64,000 nucleotides of DNA, taken from Acetivibrio cellulolyticus CD2. GTDB lineage: Bacteria > Bacillota > Clostridia > Acetivibrionales > Acetivibrionaceae. Positions 44,680-54,902 of the stretch are shown here, one piece after another. A model generated the notes under the pieces. It ran no database searches, was not told where the DNA came from, and worked only from the letters and a program-made list of their open reading frames with translations. Position numbers and translations under genes: made by a program. The stretch spans positions 1,712,018 to 1,776,017 of the forward strand of contig NZ_JH556653.1 of assembly GCF_000179595.2 (NCBI RefSeq). The letters run 5' to 3'. Numbering within the stretch: position 1 is the stretch's first letter; each line of letters starts with the position of its first letter.

Positions 44680-45102
44680 TCAGCCCTCTGAAATAGCCAT
44701 CTTCAATACTTCCATCAAACGGTCGTTTTGCTTCCTTAAATACAGATACCCTATTAACGACTCAAAACCTGTAGCATATTTATATTCTGTCACATCAGCA
44801 TTTTTTGGAATGGTGCCGGACTTGGCATTCCTTCCTCTTCTCACAATATCAAGCTCGTCCGGGTTTAATTTTTCCATTATTCTATGGATAATATCGGATT
44901 GCGCTTTAGCTTTTACAAAATTGATCGAACGCTTATGAAGTACATGTACAGGAATATTACCCTCGCTTACTAAAAGCGTACGTATAAAAACCTCATATAC
45001 CGCATCACCTATATATGCCAGCACCAAAGGTGCCATATTGTTAATTTCACTTTCACGAAAGTCAAATTGACCTACAAACTTTTCAAACATATTCTCAATC
45101 AT
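44680..45102 (-). CDS. mrnC: Mini-ribonuclease 3
   Basis: 140 residues. RNase III-like core without the dsRNA-binding domain: LAYIGDAVYEVFIR (with the catalytic E-Y-D-x3-E pattern), then HKRSINFVKAKAQ, RRGRNAKSGTIPKNADVTEY and TGFESLIGYLYL. Mini-III matures 23S rRNA ends in Firmicutes. It lies between cysS and rlmB, as in related genomes. Confidence 0.95.
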   Translation of the reverse strand: MIENMFEKFVGQFDFRESEINNMAPLVLAYIGDAVYEVFIRTLLVSEGNIPVHVLHKRSINFVKAKAQSDIIHRIMEKLNPDELDIVRRGRNAKSGTIPKNADVTEYKYATGFESLIGYLYLRKQNDRLMEVLKMAISEG

Positions 45103-45286
45103 AATTTACATTCCTTGATCAAAGATTTCCATATATCGCAAATTATGATACGCCAATAGGTTAGGCATAATTTGCATACAATAATTTGTATTATATACTA
45201 CACATTTTAACAAGTAAATATTATTGTACTCATAAACCAATATTTAATAACAAAATGAATACAGAATAGATCCTGCCGGAAAATTT

Positions 45287-45322
45287 ATGCCCCCCGTCTT
45301 TAAATAAAGCACGAGGGGCATA
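45287..45322 (-). terminator. Hairpin 3' of cysS
   Basis: TTATGCCCC and GGGGCATAA flank a CGT...ACG extension; on the minus strand it is followed by AAATTTT. A moderately convincing terminator for cysES. Confidence 0.5.
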
Positions 45323-45335
45323 AGGATAAAAATCA

Positions 45336-46739
45336 TTAAACTCTTTTCCACTTAACTCCCTGCGGAGTGTCTTCAAGTACTATTCCCATATCTTTTAACT
45401 TATCCCTTATTTCATCGGAAAGCTTCCAGTTCTTTTCCTTTCTGGCCTGTTGTCTCTGGCTGATAAGAGCTTCAACCTCGCTGTCAAGATTGTTCTCCTT
45501 CTGCTTTTGGCCTATACCCAAAACTCCTCCCAGTTCTCTTATCAATGAATGGGAAAAATCAATTATTTCCTTGGAAGAGTTTGAGCTTGCAGTGATATTG
45601 GAGTTTACCTCTTTTACTATATCAAATATTGCTGCAATGGCATCTGCAGTGTTCAGGTCATCATCCATACCTTCAATAAACTTGCCCTTTATCTCCAAAA
45701 GTCTGCTTTGAAGCGACTTCTCTTCATCTGACATTTCTTTTGCCTGGGCATGTTCGCCAAGGTATACCAAATTATCAAGGCAGTTGTATATCCTCTCAAG
45801 GCCGTTTTGAGCTTGTTCCAGAAGATCCGCACTGAAGTTTATCGGACTTCTGTAGTGTGCAGACAGCATAAAAAACCTGATTACTTCATAATCAAACTTC
45901 TCAACAATATCCCTTACGGTAAAGAAGTTTCCGGCGGATTTTGACATCTTTTCATTATTTACATTTATAAATCCATTGTGCATCCAATACTTTGCAAAAG
46001 GTTTGCCGCTGGCAGCCTCACTCTGTGCAATCTCATTCTCGTGGTGAGGGAATATAAGATCCTGTCCGCCGCTATGAATGTCTATTGTCTCTCCAAGGTA
46101 TTTATTAGCCATTGCTGAGCACTCTATATGCCAACCTGGCCTTCCTTTGCCCCATGGGCTATCCCATGCAGGTTCACCCGGTTTTTGTGCCTTCCATACT
46201 GCAAAATCCATGGGATTCTGCTTTCTTTCATCCACATTTACGCTTGAGCCAATTGCCAAATCTTCTAAGGAGTGATGAGAAAGCTTGCCGTACTCTTTAA
46301 ACTTTCCAATACTGAAGTATACATCACCATTTACATTATATGCAAACCCATTTTCCTCAAGCTTCTTTATCAGATCAATAATAGCATCAATATTCTCAGT
46401 TGCCTTTGGATGAACTGTAGCCTCATCAATTCCGAGACCTTTGGCATCAATAAAGTATTCCTTTATAAACCTGTCTGCAAGATCCTTGACAGTAATTCCT
46501 TCCTCATTAGCCCTTTTTATCATCTTGTCGTCAATGTCAGTGAAGTTCTGTACAAATTTCACGTCATATCCTCTATACTCCAGATATCTTCTCACTGTAT
46601 CAAATATAATAAACGGCCTTGCATTTCCAATATGGAAGTAGTTGTATACAGTAGGTCCGCAGGAATACATCCTGACTTCTTTTTCATTAATGGGTACAAA
46701 TTCTTCTTTCTTTCTTGTCAAAGTGTTATAAATTTTCAT
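45336..46739 (-). CDS. cysS: Cysteinyl-tRNA synthetase
   Basis: 467 residues. Zinc-binding C27 (SCGPTVY), HIGH motif FHIGNARP (35-42), GWHIECSAM and [12 protein letters not shown] for zinc, and KMSKSAGN (about 263). It charges tRNA-Cys in the cytoplasm. It overlaps cysE by 14 bp and lies under the T-box leader at 47.6-47.9 kb. Confidence 0.97.
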   Translation of the reverse strand: MKIYNTLTRKKEEFVPINEKEVRMYSCGPTVYNYFHIGNARPFIIFDTVRRYLEYRGYDVKFVQNFTDIDDKMIKRANEEGITVKDLADRFIKEYFIDAKGLGIDEATVHPKATENIDAIIDLIKKLEENGFAYNVNGDVYFSIGKFKEYGKLSHHSLEDLAIGSSVNVDERKQNPMDFAVWKAQKPGEPAWDSPWGKGRPGWHIECSAMANKYLGETIDIHSGGQDLIFPHHENEIAQSEAASGKPFAKYWMHNGFINVNNEKMSKSAGNFFTVRDIVEKFDYEVIRFFMLSAHYRSPINFSADLLEQAQNGLERIYNCLDNLVYLGEHAQAKEMSDEEKSLQSRLLEIKGKFIEGMDDDLNTADAIAAIFDIVKEVNSNITASSNSSKEIIDFSHSLIRELGGVLGIGQKQKENNLDSEVEALISQRQQARKEKNWKLSDEIRDKLKDMGIVLEDTPQGVKWKRV

Positions 46740-47463
46740 CTCTATCGCCTTCCTTAACTTTTTTTTGGCATTCTCTCTCGAATATATCTCTAGGCATTTG
46801 CTTTATTGCATCATCAAGCTCTATGCCATGTTCTTTTGTAACAAGGTTTTCCAGGTTTTCAATCCTATAAAGTATCTTGCACAACTCCTGTGCAACCGGG
46901 TCCGGAATATGTACCTGATCGAGTTCAAAAGAAGCGCTGACTTTTTTATCTCCTCTTTTCACCGCTCTTCCTGGAACTCCAACTACTGTAGTGTTAGGTT
47001 CTACTTCGTTGAGCACTACTGCATTTGCACCTATTCTTGAATTATCTCCAACCTTGAATGGGCCAAGTATCTTTGCACCCGTACTTATCAAAACATTATT
47101 CCCCACTGTAGGATGCCTTTTGCCGGTATCCTTGCCTGTACCGCCAAGTGTAACATTGTGATATATAGTACAGTTATCACCTATTTCAGCAGTCTCTCCT
47201 ATGACAACCCCCATACCGTGGTCTATAAAAAGGCCATTACCAATTACTGCACCGGGGTGAATTTCAACTCCTGTGAGAAACCTTGCAAACTGAGAAATCA
47301 TACGGGCAATAAAAAACATTTCGTTTTTATAGAACCAATGTGACAAACGGTGGAAACAAATTGCGTGAAACCCAGGATACAGCAAAATTACTTCGAATGA
47401 GTTTTTTGCTGCCGGATCTCTTTGAGCTATTGATCTTGCATCTTCCAACATTTGCTTAAACAT
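46726..47463 (-). CDS. cysE: Serine O-acetyltransferase
   Basis: 245 residues from ATG 47463 (GGGGGG site 6 bases upstream). A helical N-terminus precedes left-handed beta-helix hexapeptides: [20 protein letters not shown], then [20 protein letters not shown] and [19 protein letters not shown], with catalytic H and D in the IDHG region. It makes O-acetylserine for cysteine synthesis. Co-regulation with cysS by the Cys T-box makes sense. Confidence 0.95.
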   Translation of the reverse strand: MFKQMLEDARSIAQRDPAAKNSFEVILLYPGFHAICFHRLSHWFYKNEMFFIARMISQFARFLTGVEIHPGAVIGNGLFIDHGMGVVIGETAEIGDNCTIYHNVTLGGTGKDTGKRHPTVGNNVLISTGAKILGPFKVGDNSRIGANAVVLNEVEPNTTVVGVPGRAVKRGDKKVSASFELDQVHIPDPVAQELCKILYRIENLENLVTKEHGIELDDAIKQMPRDIFERECQKKVKEGDRDENL

Positions 47464-47622
47464 GTTCAACCCCCCCTAATTAGATAAGATTATGATTATA
47501 TTTCCCCCCAAAGTCATATTTTAAAAGTCTACATTAAAGTATATGCATGTTTCACTAAGTAAAGTCTCAGTAAGGTTTAGGCTATTCTATTTTAAGACAA
47601 TAAACCTGCAAATTACTCAACT

Positions 47623-47880
47623 AAAAAACCCCGCCTATAAAAATATATAGAGGCGAGGTTAAACGCGGTTCCACTCTAATTGGAAAAACCATCTTATGCT
47701 GCATAACGGAGCGTCTCCGTGAAGGTCTACCTTCGCATTTACACACGCTTTCAACCTTCCAATTCATGAGTGCACTTCATCAGTCCATTGCCCAGGAGCT
47801 GCTTTCAGCCGCTGACATCTCCTCTCTTTATGGGGTAGCCAAATTACTCTACTCAATCATCATCTTTTAAGATATTTATA
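47623..47880 (-). promoter_or_regulatory. T-box leader (cysteine) upstream of cysE-cysS
   Basis: The minus strand reads from about 47880. It includes stem I with GAGATGTCAGCGGCTG and the candidate specifier TGC in GAAGTGCACTC (a Cys codon). The T-box AGAGTGGAACCGCG lies at 47664-47678. A terminator hairpin CCTCGCCTCTATA...TATAGGCGGGG with TTTTTT lies at 47623-47659. Uncharged tRNA-Cys should stabilise the antiterminator. Confidence 0.9.
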
Positions 47881-48135
47881 TCATTTTACCAAATGCAGAT
47901 ATCAAAGTAAATACAATAAGCAGTTATTTTTTAGACTTTCCAACCTCTTAAACAATCTACTGCTTTCATAGTTTGGAACCAACGAGGAATTGCCGAACTT
48001 TTGCCTTAATTTCGCGGATATTTAAAAATCGAAGTAAATTATAATAAAAATATATTCAGTGCTTAAGTTGAAATTGTGGACATAGTAATAAGTAATATTT
48101 TATAATTATAAGCAAAGATTGGAAGAGGTGAATAA

Positions 48136-49029
48136 ATGTCAGATTATAAAAAAGTGATTATATTTCTATTAATAGTTTTTTCCATAGCAGTTCCCCTTAG
48201 ATACGCTTTTGCAATAGAAGGAGATGTAAATATAATAAGCAAATTTTTAAGTATAAATTTCCTTGGTATGCTAATACTGCTAATAGCAGCGTTATTGCTT
48301 CAGAGAACTTCCAAAAGAAAATTTGCACGATATGCCTTATTAGGAATAAGTATTGCTTTGCTTGGCTTTTATACATCCGGTTGTATTTGTCCTATTGGAG
48401 CATTTCAAAATTTGCCTCTGATATTTACAAATATTGACAACAGCGAATTTATATATTATTTGGTATTTACTCTGCTACCTGTTTCCCTTGCAATCTTAGC
48501 AGGCAGGATATTCTGTGGTAATGTATGCCCGATAGGAGCAGTATCGGAAGTCATGTTTAAGATAGGAACAAAATTAAAGCTCAATAAAGGCGGATCCGGG
48601 CTTGTAAAACTTAAATACTCCAGATATTTTAAATATGGGTTTATGGCTTTCCTTATAGTTTTAACTGCAATGACCGGAATGGCATTATTTTGCTGGCTAG
48701 ACCCATTTGCTACACTATTTGCCTTATCTGGTTCGTCTGTGTCCATAGGAATTCTAGTATGTGTTTTATTTACTTCACTGTTTATATCCAGAGCATGGTG
48801 CCGTGTAATTTGCCCTTATGGTGCACTTTTGGGAATTGTATCAGCATTGAGCAGCCGTTTAAAACTAAGAAGTGCCACTGCACATATTGACAAAAAACTT
48901 TGTACCAATTGCGGGTTATGCCAAAAGAGTTGTCCTGTAGATGCTATTGAAAATGGAGTTATTAGACAAAGTGAATGTATTAATTGCGGTGAATGCAGAA
49001 GCAAGTGTAAACGTGGTTCTCTTAAATAA
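48136..49029 (+). CDS. NapH/CcoG-like membrane ferredoxin
   Basis: 297 residues with about five membrane helices. Cys motifs are CICPIGAFQNL and CGNVCPIGAVSE, and CRVICPYGALLG, as in NapH/MauN-type quinol dehydrogenase subunits. Two C-terminal 4Fe-4S motifs follow: CTNCGLCQKSCP and CINCGECRSKCK. It probably moves electrons across or at the membrane. The gene is followed 31 bp later by a small Cys-rich exported protein. Ribosome binding site GGAAGAGG. Confidence 0.85.
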   Translation: MSDYKKVIIFLLIVFSIAVPLRYAFAIEGDVNIISKFLSINFLGMLILLIAALLLQRTSKRKFARYALLGISIALLGFYTSGCICPIGAFQNLPLIFTNIDNSEFIYYLVFTLLPVSLAILAGRIFCGNVCPIGAVSEVMFKIGTKLKLNKGGSGLVKLKYSRYFKYGFMAFLIVLTAMTGMALFCWLDPFATLFALSGSSVSIGILVCVLFTSLFISRAWCRVICPYGALLGIVSALSSRLKLRSATAHIDKKLCTNCGLCQKSCPVDAIENGVIRQSECINCGECRSKCKRGSLK

Positions 49030-49060
49030 ACAAATAATGGGTTAAGAAAGGATAGATATT

Positions 49061-49279
49061 ATGAGTAAGCATGCAAAGAAAATTGTATTTGCCATTTTAT
49101 TCGGTACTTTATTGGCAATATCTGCAGCTCAGTTTGTTCTGGCTAATTTTACAGATGATGACAAATCTAAAGTAAACGCTGGGGACAGGCCAGCAATTAC
49201 CAGAACTAACGATAACAATAATAACAATTTTGGAGGCTGCTCAGGCAACTGTGCCGCCTGCGGTAGATGCATCCGATAA
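49061..49279 (+). CDS. Small exported Cys-rich protein
   Basis: 72 residues. A signal peptide or anchor (about 1-29) is followed by an Asp/Asn-rich linker and the tail FGGCSGNCAACGRCIR with four Cys (C-x3-C-x2-C-x2-C). The tail could bind a metal or cluster. It is in an operon with the NapH-like protein, so it may be its electron partner. Ribosome binding site AAGAAAGG. Confidence 0.7.
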   Translation: MSKHAKKIVFAILFGTLLAISAAQFVLANFTDDDKSKVNAGDRPAITRTNDNNNNNFGGCSGNCAACGRCIR

Positions 49280-49409
49280 AAAAACATCTTCTTTTTGCCA
49301 AATTGACATAATGAGCTGATAATGATTGAATAAAAAACTAATAATTATAAATAATATTAATGATTAGGATTTTTTTACGATGTAAACGTTAACGAAAGGA
49401 TGTGATATA

Positions 49410-49775
49410 ATGGCTAATCATTATAATGCAAGGGCTGAAGGATTTAATATAACACACTTTATAATAAGACTTGTGGTAGGTACAATTGTACTTGGAATCA
49501 CAGCTGCACTGACCCCTGGCTTTACAATCTCAGGAATATGGTCACTCCTGTTTGCTTCAGTAGTTCTTGCTGCTCTCGATTATTTGGCATTAAAATTACT
49601 TGGTGTAAATGCAACGCCATTTGGCAGAGGAATTTCCGGTTTTATTCTCGCAGCAGTAATAATATATGCAACCAAGTTTTTCATCGCTGGATATAGTGTT
49701 ACTATAATGGGTGCAGTAATCGGAGCATTGATCTATGGAATAATTGACGCAATAATACCTGGAAGAGCAATGTAA
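49410..49775 (+). CDS. Four-helix membrane protein, phage-holin-4 (YvlD-like) family
   Basis: 121 residues. Four hydrophobic helices with TLGITAALTPGFTISGIWSL, LDYLALKLLGVNATPFGRG and GYSVTIMGAVIGALIYGIID match the YvlD/phage_holin_4_2 family. It is an envelope protein of unclear function. Ribosome binding site GAAAGGATG. Confidence 0.75.
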   Translation: MANHYNARAEGFNITHFIIRLVVGTIVLGITAALTPGFTISGIWSLLFASVVLAALDYLALKLLGVNATPFGRGISGFILAAVIIYATKFFIAGYSVTIMGAVIGALIYGIIDAIIPGRAM

Positions 49776-49785
49776 TTTACACATA

Positions 49786-49827
49786 AATTTTAAGGCTCCG
49801 GATAATCCGAAGCCTTAAAATTTATAT
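49786..49827. terminator. Bidirectional terminator
   Basis: AAATTTTAAGGCTCCGG and CCGAAGCCTTAAAATTT form a long stem with loop ATAAT, serving the plus-strand gene and the minus-strand RNA candidate. Confidence 0.75.
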
Positions 49828-49861
49828 ATTTAATACCCAAAATGCCGTTTCCCCTATATTT

Positions 49862-50066
49862 CGACACCTAGCCCATGCTAGGTGGGTGTTCTGCTGATAA
49901 CCTCTGCCTTCCCCTGCCGTTGCAAATACCTTTAGGTATATGTCGGAATTAGGTTGGGGCCTGACATCTTGATTTCAAACTCCGAACTCCCTTACGTCTA
50001 ATGTAGGTTCAAAATTATAGGCTATTTCGAACATTCTAGGCTAATCTTAACTCGAGCTAACTTACA
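49862..50066 (-). ncRNA. ssrS: Candidate 6S RNA
   Basis: The minus-strand sequence is GC-rich and structured. It begins near GCCTAGAATGTTCG and passes AATTTTGAACCTACATTAGA. It ends with the hairpin CACCTAGCATGGGCTAGGTG. The 5' and 3' parts can pair (GTTC with GAAC, CCTAG with CTAGG), giving a long rod with an internal bubble, as 6S RNA has. A TATAAT lies just upstream (about 50075) and a terminator downstream. The identification is by resemblance and position only. Confidence 0.5.
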
Positions 50067-50282
50067 AACTTATTATATCATCACCCAAGCTATTAAAACA
50101 AACAAAGCAATATACATTTATAGTCGTTAAACATAGGATATTTTTATTAACCTTTGTTATTCTCAAAAAATCTAAAATTCTTTCTATCTTATAATTTTAA
50201 GTGCTTTAAATTAAAGCTTTCCAGGCTTTTTGCCTGATATACCCATGGCAATATTGCCCAAATGCCACCTATACCAATCTAC

Positions 50283-51167
50283 TTAAGTTCCTATCTTATT
50301 TTCTCTCGCAAAATAGAAAAGATACTGTTGTGCAAAACCTGCTAAGTCTCCAAAGTAACTGCCGGCAAACTTCTGTATTTCCTTAAACCCTGCATCTCTT
50401 TTAAAATACAGTTCCTCCATTACTCTTTTAACCCACACATCAGTTGGGAATACATCAAACTTTGTGCCGCTATAGAGCAAAACACAATCAGCAACTTTAG
50501 GTCCTACACCCGGAAACCTCATTAATTCTTCTCTTGCCATGTCTGTATCCATTTGAGATATATTGCCCAAACTGATATCTCCTTCGCTAATCATAAGGGA
50601 AGAATTCAGAATATATTTACATCTAAATCCGCCCTTGCATACCTCAAGATCTTCAATGGAGGATTGTGTAAGCTTATCTACTTCCGGGAAAGAATAATAA
50701 CTTTTCCCGTCCATTTCCAACTCCACTCCATACACCTTTGATATCGCCCCAACTGTCTTCATTATCCTTGGAATTCTGTTATTTGCTGAAATAATGAATG
50801 ATATCAAAGCTTCCCAGATATCCTGTTTTAAAAGCCTTATTCCCCAACCAAAAGCTGCAGCTTCCTTCATTGTATTATCCTTCATTATTGCTTCCTTTAT
50901 TTTTCCATAATCCCGTCCCAGATCAAAGTAATCAAACCAAATATTCTTAAAATCATCCAGATCAGTATTCTTAAGTATAAGTACACCGTCATCGACACTC
51001 ACATTCAGGACTTTGCCTCTTGCAACTCCCGTATAGCTTCCATCATCCTGCCTGATCCACCTGAAGCACTGGCCGCATTCAAATGTATGAACCGGATCAA
51101 AATCCTTAATATTCCGAACAATTATTCTATTGCCTTCCTGACTTATTTTATATCCCCTGTAATCCAT
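50283..51167 (-). CDS. 8-oxoguanine DNA glycosylase (OGG1/AlkA-like)
   Basis: 294 residues. The N-terminal domain has FECGQCFRWIRQDDGSYTGV. The helix-hairpin-helix is LMRFPGVGPKVADCVLLYSG, followed by FDVFPTDVWVKRVM; the lysine of GPKVADC falls in the hairpin and the D of TDVW is the catalytic aspartate. It removes oxidised guanine. The ribosome binding site is GGTGG. The start is 125 bp from the divergent gene at 51293. Confidence 0.85.
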   Translation of the reverse strand: MDYRGYKISQEGNRIIVRNIKDFDPVHTFECGQCFRWIRQDDGSYTGVARGKVLNVSVDDGVLILKNTDLDDFKNIWFDYFDLGRDYGKIKEAIMKDNTMKEAAAFGWGIRLLKQDIWEALISFIISANNRIPRIMKTVGAISKVYGVELEMDGKSYYSFPEVDKLTQSSIEDLEVCKGGFRCKYILNSSLMISEGDISLGNISQMDTDMAREELMRFPGVGPKVADCVLLYSGTKFDVFPTDVWVKRVMEELYFKRDAGFKEIQKFAGSYFGDLAGFAQQYLFYFARENKIGT

Positions 51168-51292
51168 ATGACCACCAATCTTTATTTTTTCTATTGTATT
51201 CGTTATATATAATACCCTATTTTTCTGCTATAATTTAAATAAGTTTTTAATAACAGGCAATTTTTTTTAAAAAATTTGAAAGGATATATCTT

Positions 51293-52069
51293 ATGAAGGA
51301 AAAGATTTATACAATACCGGTCACCGATGCTTTCAAAACAGAATGCGAATGTCCCATATGTGTACTGGAAAAGAAGCTTGAAGATGAAAATATTGAATAT
51401 GTATTGGGCCCCTTCCTTATGGAACCGGATGGAAGAATGATAACCAACGAAAAAGGCTTCTGCAAAAACCACTTTGAATTGCTTTACAATACACAGGCAA
51501 ACCGTCTGGGTTTGGGTCTCATTGTGGATACTCATATGTGTGAACAAAATTCCAAACTAAAAAAAATGTACACCGATAAAGCTGATCAGTTAAAAAAAGA
51601 TTCTGAAGTATCAATGATAAAAAATCTTTCCAATAAGGTGTCTTCCAAACAGACAGAAACGGAAAAGCTTGTAGATGATCTGATAAACAAGCTTTCTGAG
51701 CTTGAAAGCTCTTGTACCATATGCAGCAGATTGGAGCAGACAATGGACAGGTATATAGATGTAATATTCTACCTGTTCTTTAAGGAAGAAGAATTCAAAT
51801 CCATGTTCAACAATCAGAAGGGTTTTTGTTTGAAACATCTGAAGCAGTTACTCGTAAGTACCAAAAAGTATCTTAGTCCAAAAGACACTGCTATTTTTGT
51901 GAACAGCCTTTTGTCCATGCAAATTCAGAATATGGAAAGGATACAACAGGAAGTTAACTGGTTTACAAAGAAATTTGATTACCGTTACAATGATGAGCCC
52001 TGGGGAAATTCAAAGGATGCACTTATAAGAAGCATTCAAAAGTTTGTCGGATACTGCAGCCTGAAATAA
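51293..52069 (+). CDS. DUF6062-type Cys-pair protein
   Basis: 258 residues, soluble. Repeated Cys elements: CECPICVLEKKLE (about 17-29), GFCKNHFELL, SCTICSRLEQ and GFCLKHLKQLL. Each half has a CxxC followed by a GFCxxH, suggesting two zinc sites from an internal duplication. The function is unknown. The ribosome binding site is AAAGGA. Confidence 0.7.
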   Translation: MKEKIYTIPVTDAFKTECECPICVLEKKLEDENIEYVLGPFLMEPDGRMITNEKGFCKNHFELLYNTQANRLGLGLIVDTHMCEQNSKLKKMYTDKADQLKKDSEVSMIKNLSNKVSSKQTETEKLVDDLINKLSELESSCTICSRLEQTMDRYIDVIFYLFFKEEEFKSMFNNQKGFCLKHLKQLLVSTKKYLSPKDTAIFVNSLLSMQIQNMERIQQEVNWFTKKFDYRYNDEPWGNSKDALIRSIQKFVGYCSLK

Positions 52070-52120
52070 TTGCAGCCGACCAGTGTTTTATAAAATGCCA
52101 AGTTGCAGTAAAATACTAAA

Positions 52121-52147
52121 AACCCCCCTCAATCGAGGGGGGAATAT
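52121..52147 (-). terminator. Intrinsic terminator
   Basis: CCCCCCTC and GAGGGGGG pair with loop AATC; on the minus strand GGGGGG is followed by TTTTT. It ends transcription of the gene at 52190. Confidence 0.8.
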
Positions 52148-52189
52148 AAATTTTCTTTCTATTGTTACTTTTAATAATACAGCTTATAG

Positions 52190-53029
52190 CTATAACGCAT
52201 TTGCTATCTTCTTATAATCCACTACAAGACTCTTTGCTGTAATATCCAACCTCTGTATGTTCAGAGCCGTTAGCCTTTCAACTTCCTCAGCCACTTTAGA
52301 CTGTACTTCTTTAAGTAACGGCCTTATCAAACATCCGTAGACTAAAACCAGATCCATCTCAATATATATGCCATCTGTATGATTTTCTGCTCTGAAACGT
52401 GAAATTTTGTTTACACCCTCGATATTGGATGTAACATGCTCTACAATCTGATATATAGTATAGTCAGAAATAGTGTAGTTCCCCATATAACTGAAAGTAG
52501 GCCTTACAACTGATTTCTCTCCTATGAGTTGGAAACTTCCCTTTCCTTTTCTTCTGAAAACCTGCAAAGGATCTAGAAAATACCCTGAGAAGTCTTTTTT
52601 TATCTCGAAGGTTGGAACAGGTATAACATGTTTGCCCTGTTCTCTTCTTGTTGAAAGCGCTTGTTTTATTTCAAACTCAGTCGCTACATCCTGTATATAT
52701 ATCCTTTCAGTAATCTCAGGCAATTCCAAACGTTTTGCAATCGCTTCAACCATGCCGTCTGACGTCCCAAGAATAAGCACCGATGCTGGATTATAGGTTT
52801 TAAAAGCGCGAATCATCTCATTAGCATGCATGTCATCTGTAAACAAAGCCCTCTTTATTGAGGCAATCTTCGTTTTCTCTTTTTTGGCCGAAGTCCCTGC
52901 AATTATCTGTGCACCCCTTATCAAAATACCATCATCTATTATGCACTCTATATCTCTTTCGCGTGCAACCCACACAGATCTATGGCTTTTACCCGTACCA
53001 CTTGGTCCAATAAAACCTACAACTCTCAA
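52190..53029 (-). CDS. P-loop protein with Asp23-like domain
   Basis: 279 residues from TTG 53029, chosen because GGAGG lies 6 bases upstream; the longer frame from 53083 lacks a site. Walker A is GFIGPSGTGKSHRS (near 5-18). A DDG-containing region follows, then a beta-strand VLILGTSDG. The C-terminal third (from about 190) resembles Asp23/Gls24 envelope-stress proteins: YTISDYTIYQIVEHVTSNIE. The function of this combination is not known. Confidence 0.75.
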   Translation of the reverse strand: MRVVGFIGPSGTGKSHRSVWVARERDIECIIDDGILIRGAQIIAGTSAKKEKTKIASIKRALFTDDMHANEMIRAFKTYNPASVLILGTSDGMVEAIAKRLELPEITERIYIQDVATEFEIKQALSTRREQGKHVIPVPTFEIKKDFSGYFLDPLQVFRRKGKGSFQLIGEKSVVRPTFSYMGNYTISDYTIYQIVEHVTSNIEGVNKISRFRAENHTDGIYIEMDLVLVYGCLIRPLLKEVQSKVAEEVERLTALNIQRLDITAKSLVVDYKKIANAL

Positions 53030-53600
53030 GGATATACCTCCAGTAATTCCAAATATATTTCTATATATTATATATATTTGCAAACCTCATATAACATTAA
53101 CAAATAATTGTACTACGGTGCCTTGACCTAACAATGCTTAAACTGAATTCTAACATAAAAACAAAGAATTCATCAAATATATATTTACACCGTAAACCTT
53201 TCTATTATCAAGCTAGAATAAGCTAGAGTTCCTTAAAAAGGGAAAAAGAGAGTTAAACTCTCTTTTATATTTCCCTGGATATTCATCTTTAGTTTTTTTT
53301 ATGGTCTTCATTAGCTTTTTCACTTTTTATCTTCCGTAGAAGAATAAAAAATAACAACAAAAAATATATAAATTCTGAAGGATTGAGCAATATTTAATTT
53401 CTCTAGCTATATTATGTGTCATTTGATTTAATATTATACATCATATTGTATTACACGATATATTTTATCATTTGATATTATATTGTCAATATATATTAAG
53501 AAAAATCATGTAGGAAATTAGTACTATTTGTTTCAAAAAGTAATATTTTGAAAGATAATGAGAGTCCTCACACACTTCATGACATATATCTCTAGAAGGT
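53030..53600. other. AT-rich spacer with one hairpin
   Basis: AAAAAGAGAGTT and AACTCTCTTTT (about 53246-53265) form a symmetric stem that may terminate in either direction. No gene is seen in the rest. Confidence 0.4.
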
Positions 53601-53605
53601 CGTCA

Positions 53606-53656
53606 ATAAAAGTAGGATTACCGCTTTTCAAATAGCAGTAATCCTACTTTTAAAAG
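53606..53656 (-). terminator. Terminator of the ytxC-like gene
   Basis: AAAAGTAGGATTAC and GTAATCCTACTTTT pair perfectly. On the minus strand the stem is followed by TTTTATTG. It lies 55 bp beyond the stop. Confidence 0.75.
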
Positions 53657-53710
53657 GTTTAAACCTATGTTAAGCTTTAGAAATGTTGAAAATATAACTT
53701 CAGCAATTCC

Positions 53711-54616
53711 TTAATTTTTATTCTCACTTCTAGCTACTCTTACCAGGCAAAGTTCGCATTCAGGGCATATTATAGCCTTACCCCAAAAGACATTCTTTAT
53801 TGTCTCTAGTAGCTCCTTGTTTCTAAAGTTCTTAGCACTATGGATGACTACTTTCTTTGGTGCCATGGTTATAAGGGAGCTAACCAGCAGATCATCATAA
53901 TTGATTTCACCTTCAGGTATATCATTCATAAATTCCTGAACGCATTCATTTGTTATTTCCCTCTTGTTTTCGTCAAGAAGGATATATTTGCTATCGTAGC
54001 CTATTAAAACATGGATTACATTGAATTTAGGCTCCTGTATATCAACAAAGTACCTTAAGAGATGTATAAATTCCTTGTACTCCCTCTCTGTAAGGAAGTC
54101 ATCTACAGCTTTGTCAACAATCTCTTCCAGGTCTTTCATGTAATCTTTCAACCTAAAGTTCACAAAACCGTCCAGTATTACTTTATCTGAACTCTCAAAA
54201 TAATCGACCAGCTTTCTAATGATTATATTTCTTCTTCTGATCTGATATAAACTGTTTAAAAAGTTTTTATCATCATTTTTAATAATCATAAGAGCTAATC
54301 TCAATATTTCTTTCTTTTCTATGGAATTAAAATAGCAGTAATTGCTATTGATTATTCTGAGAATAAGTTTTTCTTCATATTCTTCAATTATATAGTCTGC
54401 CAGACCATTTGATATACCAAATATCAATTCGCCATATTCGGGTGTGGCCTTTTCTTCCTGGTTAAGTGTGCATATTACAGAAGTCGAGCCATCTAAATCA
54501 ACATTATCATTTACAGAATAATTTATGTTCAATTTATTCAGCTTTTCCAATTCATTTGTTATATAGCCTTTTACACTTTCTGCACAGTTATTAACCCCAA
54601 TACAAAGACACTGCAT
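53711..54616 (-). CDS. ytxC: YtxC-like sporulation protein
   Basis: 301 residues from ATG 54616; GTG 54625 and TTG 54619 are other possible starts and AAGGGATG serves as ribosome binding site. The body matches the YtxC family: FVNFRLKDYMKDLEEIVDKA, EREYKEFIHLLRYFVDIQEP and a final CPECELC pair. YtxC is a sporulation-linked protein of unknown mechanism. Consistent with the SASP gene in the window. Confidence 0.8.
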   Translation of the reverse strand: MQCLCIGVNNCAESVKGYITNELEKLNKLNINYSVNDNVDLDGSTSVICTLNQEEKATPEYGELIFGISNGLADYIIEEYEEKLILRIINSNYCYFNSIEKKEILRLALMIIKNDDKNFLNSLYQIRRRNIIIRKLVDYFESSDKVILDGFVNFRLKDYMKDLEEIVDKAVDDFLTEREYKEFIHLLRYFVDIQEPKFNVIHVLIGYDSKYILLDENKREITNECVQEFMNDIPEGEINYDDLLVSSLITMAPKKVVIHSAKNFRNKELLETIKNVFWGKAIICPECELCLVRVARSENKN

Positions 54617-54902
54617 CAACTTCACATCCCTTCAAACGTAGTATATGTCTTAGTAATTTGTTGTATGCAGTAAGCTATATATGCAATTATTACCATTTGC
54701 AAGTTGTTTTCAAAAATTCTAAACATATAAACCTTATGTTCTATATTTTTAAATTTTCTTAGTACATTATATGCAAATAAATATAGTAAGTTACAAGTGC
54801 ATATCATCTTCAACAGCTATAAATAATTAATTTCCACCTCCGTATAAGCTACTCAACCCCAAATTTTACAAATAATTTTATTATTCTTTGGCCGCCTGGA
54901 TT

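Noticed and set aside
53606-53656. Mobile-element end
   Set aside because: Perfect stem with T-run directly downstream of a stop codon is explained as a terminator.
54622-54813. 63-codon minus-strand frame before the ytxC-like gene
   Set aside because: Hydrophobic composition of AT-rich spacer, no ribosome binding site and no conserved features.
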